Of a stretch of DNA of 64,000 bases, positions 1 through 9,048 are shown one piece after another. The notes under the pieces are model-generated. The model ran no database searches. It was not told where the DNA came from and saw nothing but the letters and a program-made list of their open reading frames with translations. Origin of the DNA: Novosphingobium profundi (GTDB taxonomy: Bacteria > Pseudomonadota > Alphaproteobacteria > Sphingomonadales > Sphingomonadaceae); the NCBI RefSeq assembly GCF_020524485.1, contig NZ_JAIVLF010000005.1, positions 248,001 through 312,000 on the forward strand, written 5' to 3'. Position 1 is the stretch's first letter, and every line of letters starts with the position of its first letter. A program made the translations under genes and the position numbers.

Positions 1-801
1 CCCTCGGGCGAGGACGCCCTGATCGACGGACTTGAGAAGAGCGCCAGCGAGGGCGCGCTCTTACGTATTGTCGTCACGCGCAGCGCCATCCGCGAAGGCA
101 GCCGCATCAAGCGCATGCAGGTGCGCCCTACCGACAAGGCGCCCTGCCCGCCGCCCACGCCGCGCGAGGAACTGGAACGCGACGGCTTTCCCGTCGAGCA
201 AGTGCGCCGCTTCCCGGACGATCCCTGGCCCGAGCTCGTGCTTCAGGCGCTCGATGGACAGATCCCCTTTCCCGGCGGCACGCTTCTTGTCAGCCCGACG
301 CCGGCGATGACCCTGATCGACATCGACGGCGCCCTCCCCCCAGCCACCCTTGCCATGGCCGCCGTCCCGGCGATTGCCGCGTGCATCGGACAACTTGATC
401 TCAACGGGGCGATCGGCATCGATTTCCCTTCTCTCGAGCGCAAGGACGACCGCCGCGCCGTCGATACGGCCCTGGCCGCAGCGCTCGACCACTGGCCTCA
501 CCAGTCCACGGCCATGAATGGCTTTGGCTTCGTCCAGCTCGTCGCCCGCTGCGAGGGCCCTTCCCTGTTGCACCGCGTGCACAACGATCCTGCCGGCGCC
601 GGGGCGCGTCTGCTGCTGCGGCGGGCCGAAGCCGTGAGCGAGCCGGGCATCCTCCTCCTTGGCGCCTCGAGCGCCGTGCGCGCCGCGGTGCGCCCCGAAT
701 GGGAAGAGGAACTTGCCCGCCGCACTGGCCGCACACTGCGCTGGAGCGTGGACGATAGCCTTGCCCTCGGCGGTGGTTTCGCGCAGGCCGTCGCATCATG
801 A
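1..801 (+). CDS. Ribonuclease E/G family protein, 3' part (5' end outside window)
   Basis: The reading frame is already open at base 1 and ends at 801, so only the C-terminal 266 residues are visible. The segment around residues 100-145 of the visible part contains T-L-I-D-I-D-G followed by N-G-A-I-G-I-D-F-P and a K-x-D-x-R stretch. This is the pattern of the RNase E/G catalytic core, where the acidic residues bind the catalytic metal. The family cleaves single-stranded RNA during rRNA maturation and mRNA decay. The protein is shorter and more divergent than canonical Rne or Rng and lacks the C-terminal scaffold, as expected for the small RNase E/G homologue that precedes yacG in sphingomonads. 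Its stop codon overlaps the yacG start by 4 nt (ATGA), so the two genes are probably translationally coupled. Confidence 0.75.
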   Translation, partial: PSGEDALIDGLEKSASEGALLRIVVTRSAIREGSRIKRMQVRPTDKAPCPPPTPREELERDGFPVEQVRRFPDDPWPELVLQALDGQIPFPGGTLLVSPTPAMTLIDIDGALPPATLAMAAVPAIAACIGQLDLNGAIGIDFPSLERKDDRRAVDTALAAALDHWPHQSTAMNGFGFVQLVARCEGPSLLHRVHNDPAGAGARLLLRRAEAVSEPGILLLGASSAVRAAVRPEWEEELARRTGRTLRWSVDDSLALGGGFAQAVAS

Positions 802-989
802 CGACTCCCAAACGCACCTGCCCTATCTGCCGCAAGGCCCGGTCCGAGGAACATTCTCCCTTTTGTTCAAAGCGCTGCCGGGACCGCGACCTGCTGCAGT
901 GGCTCGATGGCGGCTATGCCCTGCCGGGCCCTCCCGATCTTTCTTCAAGCGATTTGGCCCCGTTTTCCGGGGATCAGGACGAAGATTGA
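798..989 (+). CDS. yacG: DNA gyrase inhibitor / zinc-binding protein YacG
   Basis: This is a 63-residue protein with the YacG signature: a CPIC pair near the N-terminus and an FCSKRC pair about 16 residues later, forming one four-cysteine zinc site. An acidic patch and the W-L-x-G-x-Y-x-L-P-G segment follow. YacG binds GyrB and inhibits gyrase in enterobacteria. Length and motif spacing are normal for the family. It overlaps the upstream RNase E/G-like gene by 4 nt, a common sphingomonad arrangement. The C-terminus is acidic (DQDED). Confidence 0.9.
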   Translation: MTTPKRTCPICRKARSEEHSPFCSKRCRDRDLLQWLDGGYALPGPPDLSSSDLAPFSGDQDED

Positions 990-1010
990 AAAAACTTGCC
1001 AATTTAGGGC

Positions 1011-1039
1011 TTGCAACGAATCAATCCCTTCTTCATAGG
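1011..1039 (+). promoter_or_regulatory. Probable sigma-70 promoter of tRNA-Phe
   Basis: TTGCAA at 1011-1016 and CATAGG at 1034-1039 are separated by exactly 17 nt, with the tRNA starting 48 nt after the -10 element. The same layout (TTGCCA, 17 nt, TATAGG) precedes tRNA-Pro and tRNA-Asn in this window, which is the main support. Confidence 0.5.
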
Positions 1040-1087
1040 CCCGCAACCAGCTGATCGGCGGTGAACGAAAACCCCGATCACGAAGAT

Positions 1088-1163
1088 GCCCGAGTAGCTC
1101 AGTTGGTAGAGCATGCGACTGAAAATCGCAGTGTCGGTGGTTCGAATCCGCCCTCGGGCACCA
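1088..1163 (+). tRNA. tRNA-Phe (anticodon GAA)
   Basis: A complete cloverleaf of 76 nt. The 7-bp acceptor stem GCCCGAG/CTCGGGC is perfect, the D arm has AGCTCAGTTGGTAGAGC, the anticodon loop is CTGAAAA giving GAA, the T arm has GGTTCGAATCC, and the 3' CCA is encoded. It stands alone between yacG and the efflux operon. Confidence 0.97.
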
Positions 1164-1720
1164 CTTCCCCATGAAGCTGGTGCAACGCTGAAAACCTGAC
1201 AAGATCAGGTCAAGTCAGCCCCTCAACCAAAATTTCAAGGCGTGCTTTTCAGCAAGCGTGGTGTCGACCAACGCTCCTGCGAGCTGGAACAACTCGCCGA
1301 TGTGAAGCGTTTTTCACTTGGCTTGCAACCTCGATCCTTCGAGATTGCGATCCGTCGCGCGCGCCCCTTAGCGGGAGCACGCGGCGCGCGTGCCCGTGCC
1401 CGAGGCGGCTCCTCCTCCTCCAAACCTCCGCTGTTTCGGCACGGGTGCGCAAAAACGCTGGCCCAGGCTCGGCCAGCCCCTTCCGCAAGCGCGCGAATGC
1501 AGGGCACTCCGGCACCCCACTACGCGCTCGACAGATGCGAATTGCCGCAAGTTCTCTTCGCACCCAAGCAGGCATTTCGCCGCAAACGGCTGATACGCGG
1601 GAATATTCTGTTCGGACGCCGAATTCAGTCGTCACAAATTGTCGCACAGCGTCCACAAGTGCTTGCACTGCGCTACAATTCTTTCGATACGGCGCATTCC
1701 CCGCGACTGAGGTTACCGGC
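1164..1720 (+). other. Intergenic region, no gene recognised
   Basis: About 557 bp between tRNA-Phe and the efflux operon. Several open frames cross it on both strands, but none has a good ribosome binding site or recognisable protein features, and their composition looks non-coding. A short inverted repeat (ACCTGA 1194-1199, TCAGGT 1205-1210) follows the tRNA without a T-run. The last 100 bp presumably carry the efflux operon promoter and operator. I cannot place them with confidence. Confidence 0.5.
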
Positions 1721-2917
1721 TTGTACTACTCCCCATTTTCGCATGCCTTCCACCATTGCAAACCGGCTCTTGCGGCCCTCATGCTCGCAAGTGTCGCGGT
1801 TTCCGGCTGTTCGCAGCAGGAGGGAGGCCCCGGAATGGGCGGGCGCGAAGTCGAAGTGGGGATCATCGAGGCCAAGCCCAGCACGGTGCCGATGCCGGTT
1901 TCGCTGAACGCACGCACGGTCGCCTACGAAACCTCCGAAGTGCGCCCGCAGGTAACGGGCGTGATCAAGAAGATCTACTTCACGCAAGGGTCCACCGTCC
2001 GGGCCGGGCAACCTCTCTACCAGATCGACCCCAGCCTCTACCGCGCGGCCGTCCACGAAGCCGAAGCCAACCTCGCCAGCGCAAAGGCCACGGCCGAATC
2101 CGCCAAGGCCCGCGCCGCGCGCCTCAAGCCGCTCGCCGAAATGGAAGCCGTCGCCCGGCAGGATTACACCGACGCCAAGGCCGATGCGGGCGTAGCCCAG
2201 GCCGCCATCGCGCAGGCCAGCGCCGCACTGGAGACCGCGCGCGTCAACTTGCGCTTCTCCACCGTCCCTGCCCCGATTTCAGGGACCATCGGACGCAACC
2301 TCGTCACCGTCGGCGCGCTCGTCAGCGATAGCCAGGCCGACCCCATGGCGGTGATCCAGCGCACCGACCCGATGTACGTCGACATGCAGCAGTCAGCCTC
2401 CGAGCTTGTCGCACTGCGCCGTCAGCTCAGCCAGGGCGGCGCCGAGCCCGGCAGCACCGAAGTGCACCTCCAGCTCGACGACGGCACCGACTACGGATTG
2501 CCCGGCCGGGTCCAGTTCTCCGAAGTGACGGTCAACCAGGACACGGGCACGGTCACCTTGCGCGCGCAGTTCCCCAATCCCGAAGGGCTTCTGCTGCCCG
2601 GCATGTTCGCAACCGCCATCTTCGACCAGGCCCGCAATCCGGGCGCCTTCCTCGTCCCCCAGGGCGCCGTCCAGCGCGATTTCGACGGGACCGGGTACGT
2701 CATGCTCGCAGGGCCGGACGGCAAGGCGGTGCGCCGCAACCTCGATGCCGGGCGCACCTACAAGGAGTTCTTCGTCGTCACCAAGGGCTTGAAGAAGGGC
2801 GACAGGATCATCGTGCAGGGCCTCAACGGTCTCAGGCAGGGCATGCCGGTCAAGGCCGTGGCCGCTTCGGAGCCGCAGCCGGTCGAACGTCCCAAGCCAG
2901 CCGGGCAGGGTCGCTAA
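1721..2917 (+). CDS. RND efflux periplasmic adaptor lipoprotein (MexA/AcrA family)
   Basis: This membrane fusion protein bridges the RND pump and the outer-membrane channel. I chose the TTG at 1721 because a GAGG lies about 8 nt upstream and it gives a proper lipoprotein signal: a short N-terminus, a hydrophobic stretch A-L-A-A-L-M-L, and the lipobox V-S-G-C with Cys at about residue 30. An upstream ATG in the same open frame adds over 90 residues with no signal peptide. The biotinyl-lipoyl hairpin follows (R-P-Q-V-T-G-V-I near residue 70; P-I-S-G-T-I-G near 185), with an alpha-helical hairpin rich in Ala, Glu and Lys between the halves. Length (398 aa) fits the family. The pump gene starts 6 nt after its stop, so this is one operon. 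Confidence 0.93.
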   Translation: MYYSPFSHAFHHCKPALAALMLASVAVSGCSQQEGGPGMGGREVEVGIIEAKPSTVPMPVSLNARTVAYETSEVRPQVTGVIKKIYFTQGSTVRAGQPLYQIDPSLYRAAVHEAEANLASAKATAESAKARAARLKPLAEMEAVARQDYTDAKADAGVAQAAIAQASAALETARVNLRFSTVPAPISGTIGRNLVTVGALVSDSQADPMAVIQRTDPMYVDMQQSASELVALRRQLSQGGAEPGSTEVHLQLDDGTDYGLPGRVQFSEVTVNQDTGTVTLRAQFPNPEGLLLPGMFATAIFDQARNPGAFLVPQGAVQRDFDGTGYVMLAGPDGKAVRRNLDAGRTYKEFFVVTKGLKKGDRIIVQGLNGLRQGMPVKAVAASEPQPVERPKPAGQGR

Positions 2918-2923
2918 GCCCCC

Positions 2924-5900
2924 ATGTCACGGATCTTCATCGACCGCCCCATCTTCGCATGGGTGCTTGCCATCGTGGTCATGCTCGCGGGCCTGGGCGC
3001 GCTCATGTTCCTGCCCAACGAGCAGTATCCCGACATCGCGCCGACCCAGGTCAACATCAGCGCGACCTACACCGGCGCTTCGGCGGAAACGATCGAGAAC
3101 AGCGTCACCCAGGTCATCGAGCAGAACCTGACCGGCATCGACGGCCTTCTCTATTTCAGCTCGCAGTCGAGCAACCGAGGCCGCGCCTCGATCAGCGCAA
3201 TCTTCGCCAAGGGCACCGATCCCGACATCGCGCAGGTCCAGGTCCAGAACAAGGTCCAGTCGGCGCTCTCGCGCCTGCCCCAGGCCGTGCAGGCGCAGGG
3301 CGTGCGCGTCACCAAGTCGAACCCGGACCAGCTGATGGTCGTCTCGGTCTACGATTCGACCGGTAACCGTTCCAACCAGGACGTGTCCGACTACCTCACC
3401 TCCAACATCCAGGACCCGCTTTCGCGCGTCGAGGGCGTGGGTGAGGTCAACGTCTTTGGCGCACCGCACGCGATGCGCATCTGGCTCGATCCGCGCAAGC
3501 TCTCGGCCGTCTCGTTGATCCCGGCCGACGTCGTCTCGGCGATCCAGGCCCAGAACACCGAAGTCGCCGCAGGCAGCGTGGGCGATCTGCCCGCACCGGA
3601 CGATCAGGCCCTGACCGCCACGGTCACGGCGGGCTCGCGCTTGCAGACCGCCGAACAGTTCCGGGCCATCGTGGTGAAGAGCAACCCCGACGGTTCGACC
3701 GTCACGGTGGGCGATCTTGGCCGTGTTGAAATGGGCGCGGAAAGCTACTCGGTCGTCACCAACTACAACGGTTTCCCGGGCGCGGGCCTGTCCGTCTCGC
3801 TCTCGCCGGGCGCCGACGCGCTGGCTACAGCGCAGAGGGTCAAGGCCAAGGTCGAGGAACTGGCGCTGAACATGCCCGAGGGCATCAAGTTCGAGTACGG
3901 CCGCGACAGCACCAAGTTCATCCAGCTTTCGGTCGACGAGGTCGAAAAGGCCCTGTTCGAGGCGATCATCCTCGTCGTCATCGTCATGTTCGTGTTCCTG
4001 CAAAGCTGGCGCGCGACGCTGATCCCGGCCATCGCGGTTCCGGTCGTGCTGCTGGGCACCTTTGCGATCTTCTACCTCATGGGCTTCTCGCTCAACACAT
4101 TGACGCTGTTCGGCCTTGTCCTGGCCATCGGCCTCCTCGTCGATGACGCCATCGTCGTGGTCGAGAACGTCGAGCGCCTGCTCGAGGAAAATCCGGGCAT
4201 GAGCGCGCGCGACGCGACGCTGGAGTCCATGAAGGAAATCCAGGTCGCGCTGATCGCGATCGGCCTTGTGCTCTCGGCCGTGTTCATGCCGATGGCCTTC
4301 TTCGGGGGCTCCACCGGCGTCATCTACCGCCAGTTCTCGCTCACCATCGTTGCAGCCATGGTGCTCTCGGTGCTCGTGGCCCTCGTGCTCAGCCCGGCGC
4401 TCTGCGCGCAGCTTCTCAAGGGCAAGAACCGGGCCCCTGATCGCAAGAAGACCTGGACCGAACGTCATCTGCCCTGGCTCGCGCGCGCCTGGGAGAAGTT
4501 CCACACCTGGTTCAACCGCTCGTTTGACAGGATGAGCGATGCCTACGCGCGTCAGGTCGAGACCGTGGTCGCCCACAAGTGGCGCTGGCTCGCACTTTTC
4601 GCCCTCATCTGTGCGGGCACCTTCTTCCTGTTCCAGCGCCTGCCCACCGGCTTCCTCCCCAACGAGGACCAGGGGGACATCATGGTGCAGTGGCGCCTGC
4701 CCTCGGGCACGCCGCGCTCGGAAACCGAAGAGATCCAGCACATCGTCGAGCAGTACTTCCTCAAGGAAGAAGCCGAAAACATCACCGGCCTGTTCGCCAT
4801 CTCGGGCGGCGGTCCGGGCGGATCGGGCCAGAACGCAGGCTCCAGCTTCATTCGCCTGCGCGACTGGTCCGAGCGCACGCGCCCCGACCAGGCCGCGACC
4901 GCCATTGTCGCACGCGCCAACCAGGCCTTTGCCAAGCTGCGCAACGCGCAGGTCTTCGTCCTCGTGCCCGGTGCGATCCGCGGCCTTGGTCAGTCCTCTG
5001 GCTTCACCATGGAGCTGCAGAACCAATCGGGCCTGACGCGCGAGAAATTCCAGGAGGTGCGCGACCAGCTGCTCGCCGCCGCCCAGGCCGATGAGCGCCT
5101 CTCCAGCGTGCGTCTCTCCGACCTTCCCGAGGTATCCACGCTCAAGGTCGACAACAACATCGCTGCGCTGACCGCCTATGGCCTGACGCCCGCGAACGTG
5201 AATTCGACGCTGCAGACCGCCTGGGGTGGCACTTACGTCAACGACTTCATCGACAAGGGCCGCGTGAAGCGCGTCTACGTGCAGGGCGAGCCGGATTCGC
5301 GCTCGCGCCCGGAAGACCTCTACAAATGGTTCGTGCGCGGCTCGGACAACCAGATGGTACCCTTCTCCGCCTTTGCGAAAACCAGTTGGTCGACCGCGCC
5401 CAGCTCCACCTCGCGCTTCAACGGCCTGATGGCCTATGAATTCTCCGGCACACCGGCAGACGGGGTCAGTTCGGGTACGGCCATGGACGTGATGGAAGAG
5501 CTCTCGCACCAGTTCCAGGGCATTTCGGTCGCCTGGGCAGGCTCGTCCTATCAGGAGCGCCTCTCCTCGGGGCAGGCGCCGCTGCTCTATGCGCTCTCAC
5601 TGCTGGTCGTGTTCCTGTGCCTTGCCGCGCTTTATGAAAGCTGGTCGATCCCGATCGCGGTGATCCTGATCATTCCGCTGGGTCTTCTGGGCGCGATCCT
5701 TGCCGTCACCCTGCGCGGGCTGGAGAACGACGTCTACCTGCAGATTGGCCTGCTAACCACGATGGGCCTTGCTGCGAAGAACGCCATCCTGATGATCGAA
5801 TTTGCCGAGCAGGCCGAACGTCAGGGCATGCGCGTGATTGAGGCTGCGGTCGAAGCCGCGCGCATCCGCCTGCGCCCGATCCTGATGACGAGCTTCGCCT

Positions 5901-6136
5901 TCATCTTCGGCGTGATCCCGCTGGCGACCGCCTCGGGCGCTGGCGCCAACAGCCGCATCGCCATCGGCACCTCGGTCGTGGGCGGCATGCTGACCGCCAC
6001 GATCCTTGCCATCTTCTTCATCCCGCTGTTCTTCGTGATCGTGCGCCGCAGCGTGCGCGATGGCCTGGCCGCCATCCGGACCCGCCTCGAAACGCGCCGC
6101 GAGATGAAGTCCTCCAACGCAGGAGACGCGGCATGA
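2924..6136 (+). CDS. RND multidrug efflux pump, HAE1 type (AcrB/MexB family)
   Basis: A 1070-residue proton-driven inner-membrane transporter. It begins with the family hallmark M-S-R-I-F-I-D-R-P-I-F-A-W-V and has two repeats of large periplasmic loops and about 12 membrane helices. The TM4 proton-relay pair is present as D407-D408 (motif G-L-L-V-D-D-A-I-V-V-V-E-N), and the TM10 lysine is in G-L-A-A-K-N-A-I-L near residue 951. The C-terminus is short and soluble. It is the second gene of the adaptor-pump-channel operon and overlaps the outer-membrane-factor gene by 4 nt (ATGA at 6133-6136). Substrates cannot be read from sequence; HAE1 members export hydrophobic and amphiphilic drugs. Confidence 0.96.
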   Translation: MSRIFIDRPIFAWVLAIVVMLAGLGALMFLPNEQYPDIAPTQVNISATYTGASAETIENSVTQVIEQNLTGIDGLLYFSSQSSNRGRASISAIFAKGTDPDIAQVQVQNKVQSALSRLPQAVQAQGVRVTKSNPDQLMVVSVYDSTGNRSNQDVSDYLTSNIQDPLSRVEGVGEVNVFGAPHAMRIWLDPRKLSAVSLIPADVVSAIQAQNTEVAAGSVGDLPAPDDQALTATVTAGSRLQTAEQFRAIVVKSNPDGSTVTVGDLGRVEMGAESYSVVTNYNGFPGAGLSVSLSPGADALATAQRVKAKVEELALNMPEGIKFEYGRDSTKFIQLSVDEVEKALFEAIILVVIVMFVFLQSWRATLIPAIAVPVVLLGTFAIFYLMGFSLNTLTLFGLVLAIGLLVDDAIVVVENVERLLEENPGMSARDATLESMKEIQVALIAIGLVLSAVFMPMAFFGGSTGVIYRQFSLTIVAAMVLSVLVALVLSPALCAQLLKGKNRAPDRKKTWTERHLPWLARAWEKFHTWFNRSFDRMSDAYARQVETVVAHKWRWLALFALICAGTFFLFQRLPTGFLPNEDQGDIMVQWRLPSGTPRSETEEIQHIVEQYFLKEEAENITGLFAISGGGPGGSGQNAGSSFIRLRDWSERTRPDQAATAIVARANQAFAKLRNAQVFVLVPGAIRGLGQSSGFTMELQNQSGLTREKFQEVRDQLLAAAQADERLSSVRLSDLPEVSTLKVDNNIAALTAYGLTPANVNSTLQTAWGGTYVNDFIDKGRVKRVYVQGEPDSRSRPEDLYKWFVRGSDNQMVPFSAFAKTSWSTAPSSTSRFNGLMAYEFSGTPADGVSSGTAMDVMEELSHQFQGISVAWAGSSYQERLSSGQAPLLYALSLLVVFLCLAALYESWSIPIAVILIIPLGLLGAILAVTLRGLENDVYLQIGLLTTMGLAAKNAILMIEFAEQAERQGMRVIEAAVEAARIRLRPILMTSFAFIFGVIPLATASGAGANSRIAIGTSVVGGMLTATILAIFFIPLFFVIVRRSVRDGLAAIRTRLETRREMKSSNAGDAA

Positions 6137-7575
6137 GGCCGTCGATGCGCCCCGCCCGCGCGCGCCTGAAGCGCACGAGCGCCCTGCTCACCGCCGCCCT
6201 GTTGGGCGCCTGCTCAATGGCGCCCAAGTACGTCCAGCCGGACAGCCCGGTGCCCCAGTCCTGGCCTGACGGCGAAGCCTACCGCGACACGGTGAGCACT
6301 GAACCGCGCCCGCTCACCTATGCCGAGGTCTTCGCAGACCCGGCGCTGCAGGGGCTGATCGCACAGGCGCTGGAGAACAACCGCAACCTCCGGGTCGCGG
6401 CGGCCAATATCGCGGCAGCCCGCGCACAGGTGAAGGTCACGCGGGCCAACCAGTTCCCGGCCCTTGCCACTACCGCGTCCGCCACCCACCAGGAAACCGG
6501 TGGCGGCTTTGGCCTCAATGGCTGGTCCTATGCCCTTCGCGCTGGCGTCTCGAATTTCGAGCTCGACCTGTTCGGGCGGCTCAAGAACGCCACCGCCGCG
6601 CAGGTCAACACCGCGCTTTCGACCGAGGCCGCCGCGCGGACCGTACAGCTCGGCCTCGTTGCCGACATCGCGCAAGGCTGGGCCACCTACGCTGCAGACC
6701 GCGAACTCCTGCGCATCGCCGAAGACACCGCCCGCATCGCCGGGGAAAGCGTGCGCCTGACCCAGGCTCGCCTCGAAGGCGGGATCGCGGCCCGCAGCGA
6801 GCTGCGCCAGGCCCAGCAGGTGCTCGAAACCGCGCGCAGCGACCTTGCCGCCCAGAAGACCGCGCTCGCACAGGACGTCAACGCCCTTCGCCTGCTCGTC
6901 GGCGCAGACTTCGACGAAAGCGCGCTCCCAGGCAGCATCACGCGCGTCAACGCCGCTCTTGCCGAGGTCCCGGCCAGCGCCGACACGACCATCCTGCTCA
7001 GCCGTCCCGACGTTTTGGAAGCCGAGTATTCCCTGCGGGCGGCCAACGCCAACATTGGTGTTGCGCGCGCACAGCTCTTCCCCACCATCTCGCTTTCGGC
7101 TCTGACCGGCTTTGCCGCGCAGTCGCTTTCCGGCCTCTTCGACGAGGCCTCGCGCTCCACCAGCTATGGCGGCAGCGGCGAGTGGTCGATCTTCAACGCC
7201 GGTGGCCGCAGCGCCAACGTCGGCGTCGCCAAGGCCCAGCGCGATGCCGCGCTCGCGACCTACGAAGGTGCGATCCAGACCGCCTTTCGCGAGACCGCCG
7301 ACGCGCTTGCCGACCAGGGCACCATCGCCGAGCGTCTGAATGCAGCCACCAACTTCACCGAAGTTTCGGCCGACAACGCGCGCCTCGTCGAGGCGACCTA
7401 TCGGCAGGGCATGGCCAGTTCGCTGGAGAACCTCGATGCCCAGCGCAGCCTCTATGCCGCACGCCAGGCCGAAGTGGGCATGCGGCTGGCCCGCGCGGTC
7501 AACCGCATCACGCTATACCGCGTGCTCGGCGGCGAGTGGGTGAGCCAGCCGCGCCCCGACGAGGCTGCGAACTAG
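6133..7575 (+). CDS. RND efflux outer-membrane lipoprotein, NodT/OprM family
   Basis: A 480-residue TolC-like channel. A basic N-terminus and hydrophobic core lead to the lipobox L-G-A-C with Cys at residue 27. Then comes the M-A-P-K-Y-V-Q-P segment typical of OprM/NodT proteins and two copies of the outer-membrane-efflux repeat rich in Ala, Gln and Arg helices (for example L-R-Q-A-Q-Q-V-L-E-T-A near 225 and S-L-E-N-L-D-A-Q-R-S-L near 430). It starts inside the stop of the pump gene and completes the tripartite complex. No second outer-membrane factor is seen nearby, so it is likely dedicated to this pump. Confidence 0.94.
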   Translation: MRPSMRPARARLKRTSALLTAALLGACSMAPKYVQPDSPVPQSWPDGEAYRDTVSTEPRPLTYAEVFADPALQGLIAQALENNRNLRVAAANIAAARAQVKVTRANQFPALATTASATHQETGGGFGLNGWSYALRAGVSNFELDLFGRLKNATAAQVNTALSTEAAARTVQLGLVADIAQGWATYAADRELLRIAEDTARIAGESVRLTQARLEGGIAARSELRQAQQVLETARSDLAAQKTALAQDVNALRLLVGADFDESALPGSITRVNAALAEVPASADTTILLSRPDVLEAEYSLRAANANIGVARAQLFPTISLSALTGFAAQSLSGLFDEASRSTSYGGSGEWSIFNAGGRSANVGVAKAQRDAALATYEGAIQTAFRETADALADQGTIAERLNAATNFTEVSADNARLVEATYRQGMASSLENLDAQRSLYAARQAEVGMRLARAVNRITLYRVLGGEWVSQPRPDEAAN

Positions 7576-7728
7576 GCACCCGCCCATGCAATCGGCGCAG
7601 CGCGCGTCCACTTGACCCCGCGTGCGCGACACGCGATGGGCGGCGATGCACCGTGCGTGTCGCCTTGCCCCAAGAGGCAGATCAACGATGCACCTGCGCG
7701 GGCGATGCGCGACTACGAGGAACGAGAC

Positions 7729-8217
7729 GTGAGCACCAATGCGCCGGATGCCAGCACCGGCAAGACCATGAAATCGCTGTTTACCGAGACAGATACGCTG
7801 CAGCGGCAGGTCGGCATCCGCCTTTCCGTCCTCGCCCGGTTGCTGCGCAACACTTTCGACCGCAAGGCCGCTTCGCTCCAGGCGACCCGCTCGCAATGGA
7901 CGATGATCGCGATTGTCGCACGCTACCCCGGCTCGACCCAACGCTGCATTGCCGAGTATCTCGACATGTCCGAGGCCTCGGCCGGACGGCTAATCGACAA
8001 GCTGTGCCAGGAAGGCCTGCTGGAACGCCGCGCCAAGGAGGACGATCGCCGCGCGCGCGTCGTCTACGTGACCGAGGCAGCAGCCCCGGTACTCGCCGCC
8101 TTGGGCGAGGCTGCAACCGAGAACGAGGCCCAGCTCTTCAAGGGCTTCAGCGACGCAGAACTCGAACAGATGTGCGCGTTCATGGACCGTGTCCACGCCA
8201 ACGCCAGCGAGGGCTAA
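7729..8217 (+). CDS. MarR-family transcriptional regulator
   Basis: A 162-residue winged-helix regulator. The GTG at 7729 has GAGG 8 nt upstream; the in-frame ATG at 7705 has no good ribosome site, so the GTG is preferred. The MarR core is clear: S-Q-W-T-M-I-A-I-V-A near residue 55, a recognition helix around C-I-A-E-Y-L-D-M-S-E-A-S-A-G-R, then L-E-R-R-x-K-E-D-D-R-R-A-R, the wing with the conserved DDRR. It lies about 150 nt downstream of, and co-directional with, the efflux operon. By analogy with MexR and MarR systems it may repress that operon, which is inference. It ends just before a strong bidirectional terminator. Confidence 0.9.
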   Translation: MSTNAPDASTGKTMKSLFTETDTLQRQVGIRLSVLARLLRNTFDRKAASLQATRSQWTMIAIVARYPGSTQRCIAEYLDMSEASAGRLIDKLCQEGLLERRAKEDDRRARVVYVTEAAAPVLAALGEAATENEAQLFKGFSDAELEQMCAFMDRVHANASEG

Positions 8218-8247
8218 ACCCGCCCAGCCAGCGCCGCTCTCCATCCG

Positions 8248-8295
8248 AAACGCGAAAGGCCCGCCCCGGCATCCCGGGACGGGCCTTTCGCGTTT
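8248..8295. terminator. Bidirectional rho-independent terminator
   Basis: A perfect 16-bp inverted repeat (8248-8263 with 8280-8295) encloses a 16-nt loop. The arms begin with AAA and end in TTT on either strand, so it can stop transcription from both the MarR gene (plus) and cysQ (minus), which converge here. Confidence 0.9.
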
Positions 8296-8310
8296 TCACG
8301 GACATGGGTG

Positions 8311-9048
8311 TCAGAGGAAGGCCTTGACCTTCTCCAACACCATGTCGGCATGCTCCTTCCGGCAGATCAGCAGGTCGGGCATATAGACGTCTTCCTGGTT
8401 GTAGACGAGCGGGCTGCCATCGATGCGCGAGGCATGAAGGCCCCAGCCCAGCGCGACCGCTGCTGGCGCGCAGCTGTCCCACTCGTACTGACCGCCCGAG
8501 TGCAGGTAGATGTCCGCCTCGCCGCGCAGGATCGCCATGGCCTTGGCGCCGGCCGAGCCCATCGGGACCAGCTCGCCACCGATCGCCTCGCATACGCCGG
8601 TCGCTTCCTTGGCCGGACGCGTACGGCTGACCACCATGCGCAGCTTCTCGGGCGCAGCCGGGATTTCACCCGGCTGATCCGAACGCAGCACCATGTCGGC
8701 ACCTGGCAACGCGACCGCGCCCAGCGTCGGTACGCCGTTCACCGCCATACCGACATGGACCGCCCAGTCGGCGCGCGCTTCGCCATATTCACGCGTGCCG
8801 TCGACCGGATCGACGATCCACACGCGCTCCTTGGCGAGACGCTCGGCGTTGTCCTTCTCCTCTTCGGAGAGAAGGCCGTCCTCGGCGCGCTGCTCGCGCA
8901 GCGCGTGAACGAGGAACTGGTTGGCCGTCTGGTCCCCGGCCTTGCCGAGGGACTTGCCCTCGAACATGCCCGATTCGCGCACCTCGATGAGGATCTTGCC
9001 CGCTACGTTGGCGAGATGGGCCGCAAGGTCACCGTCGGTCATCGTCAT
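8311..9048 (-). CDS. cysQ: 3'(2'),5'-bisphosphate nucleotidase CysQ
   Basis: A 245-residue member of the inositol monophosphatase superfamily. The metal-binding motif V-D-P-V-D-G-T-R-E-Y sits near residue 80, preceded by an acidic L-S-E-E-E-K-D segment that supplies another metal ligand. The second motif is W-D-S-C-A-P-A-A-V near residue 190. CysQ hydrolyses PAP, the by-product of PAPS-dependent reactions, and relieves its inhibition of sulfur assimilation. It is the third gene of cysD-cysNC-cysQ. Its ATG overlaps the stop of cysNC (TGATG), so coupling is likely. Operon membership separates it from generic inositol phosphatases. Confidence 0.92.
   Translation of the reverse strand: MTMTDGDLAAHLANVAGKILIEVRESGMFEGKSLGKAGDQTANQFLVHALREQRAEDGLLSEEEKDNAERLAKERVWIVDPVDGTREYGEARADWAVHVGMAVNGVPTLGAVALPGADMVLRSDQPGEIPAAPEKLRMVVSRTRPAKEATGVCEAIGGELVPMGSAGAKAMAILRGEADIYLHSGGQYEWDSCAPAAVALGWGLHASRIDGSPLVYNQEDVYMPDLLICRKEHADMVLEKVKAFL

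Noticed and set aside
945..1202. Minus-strand ORF with A-D-S-N-H-R-H-C-D-F-Q-S-H-A-L
   Set aside because: It is the reverse translation of tRNA-Phe, a common spurious annotation.
1249..1668. 139-codon minus-strand ORF in the tRNA-Phe to efflux gap
   Set aside because: It has a GTG start without a ribosome site, an Arg-rich C-terminal half and no recognisable domain; composition is like other shadows.
2927..5509. 860-codon open frame opposite the RND pump gene
   Set aside because: It is an antisense shadow with no motif or ribosome site; the pump motifs on the plus strand are decisive.
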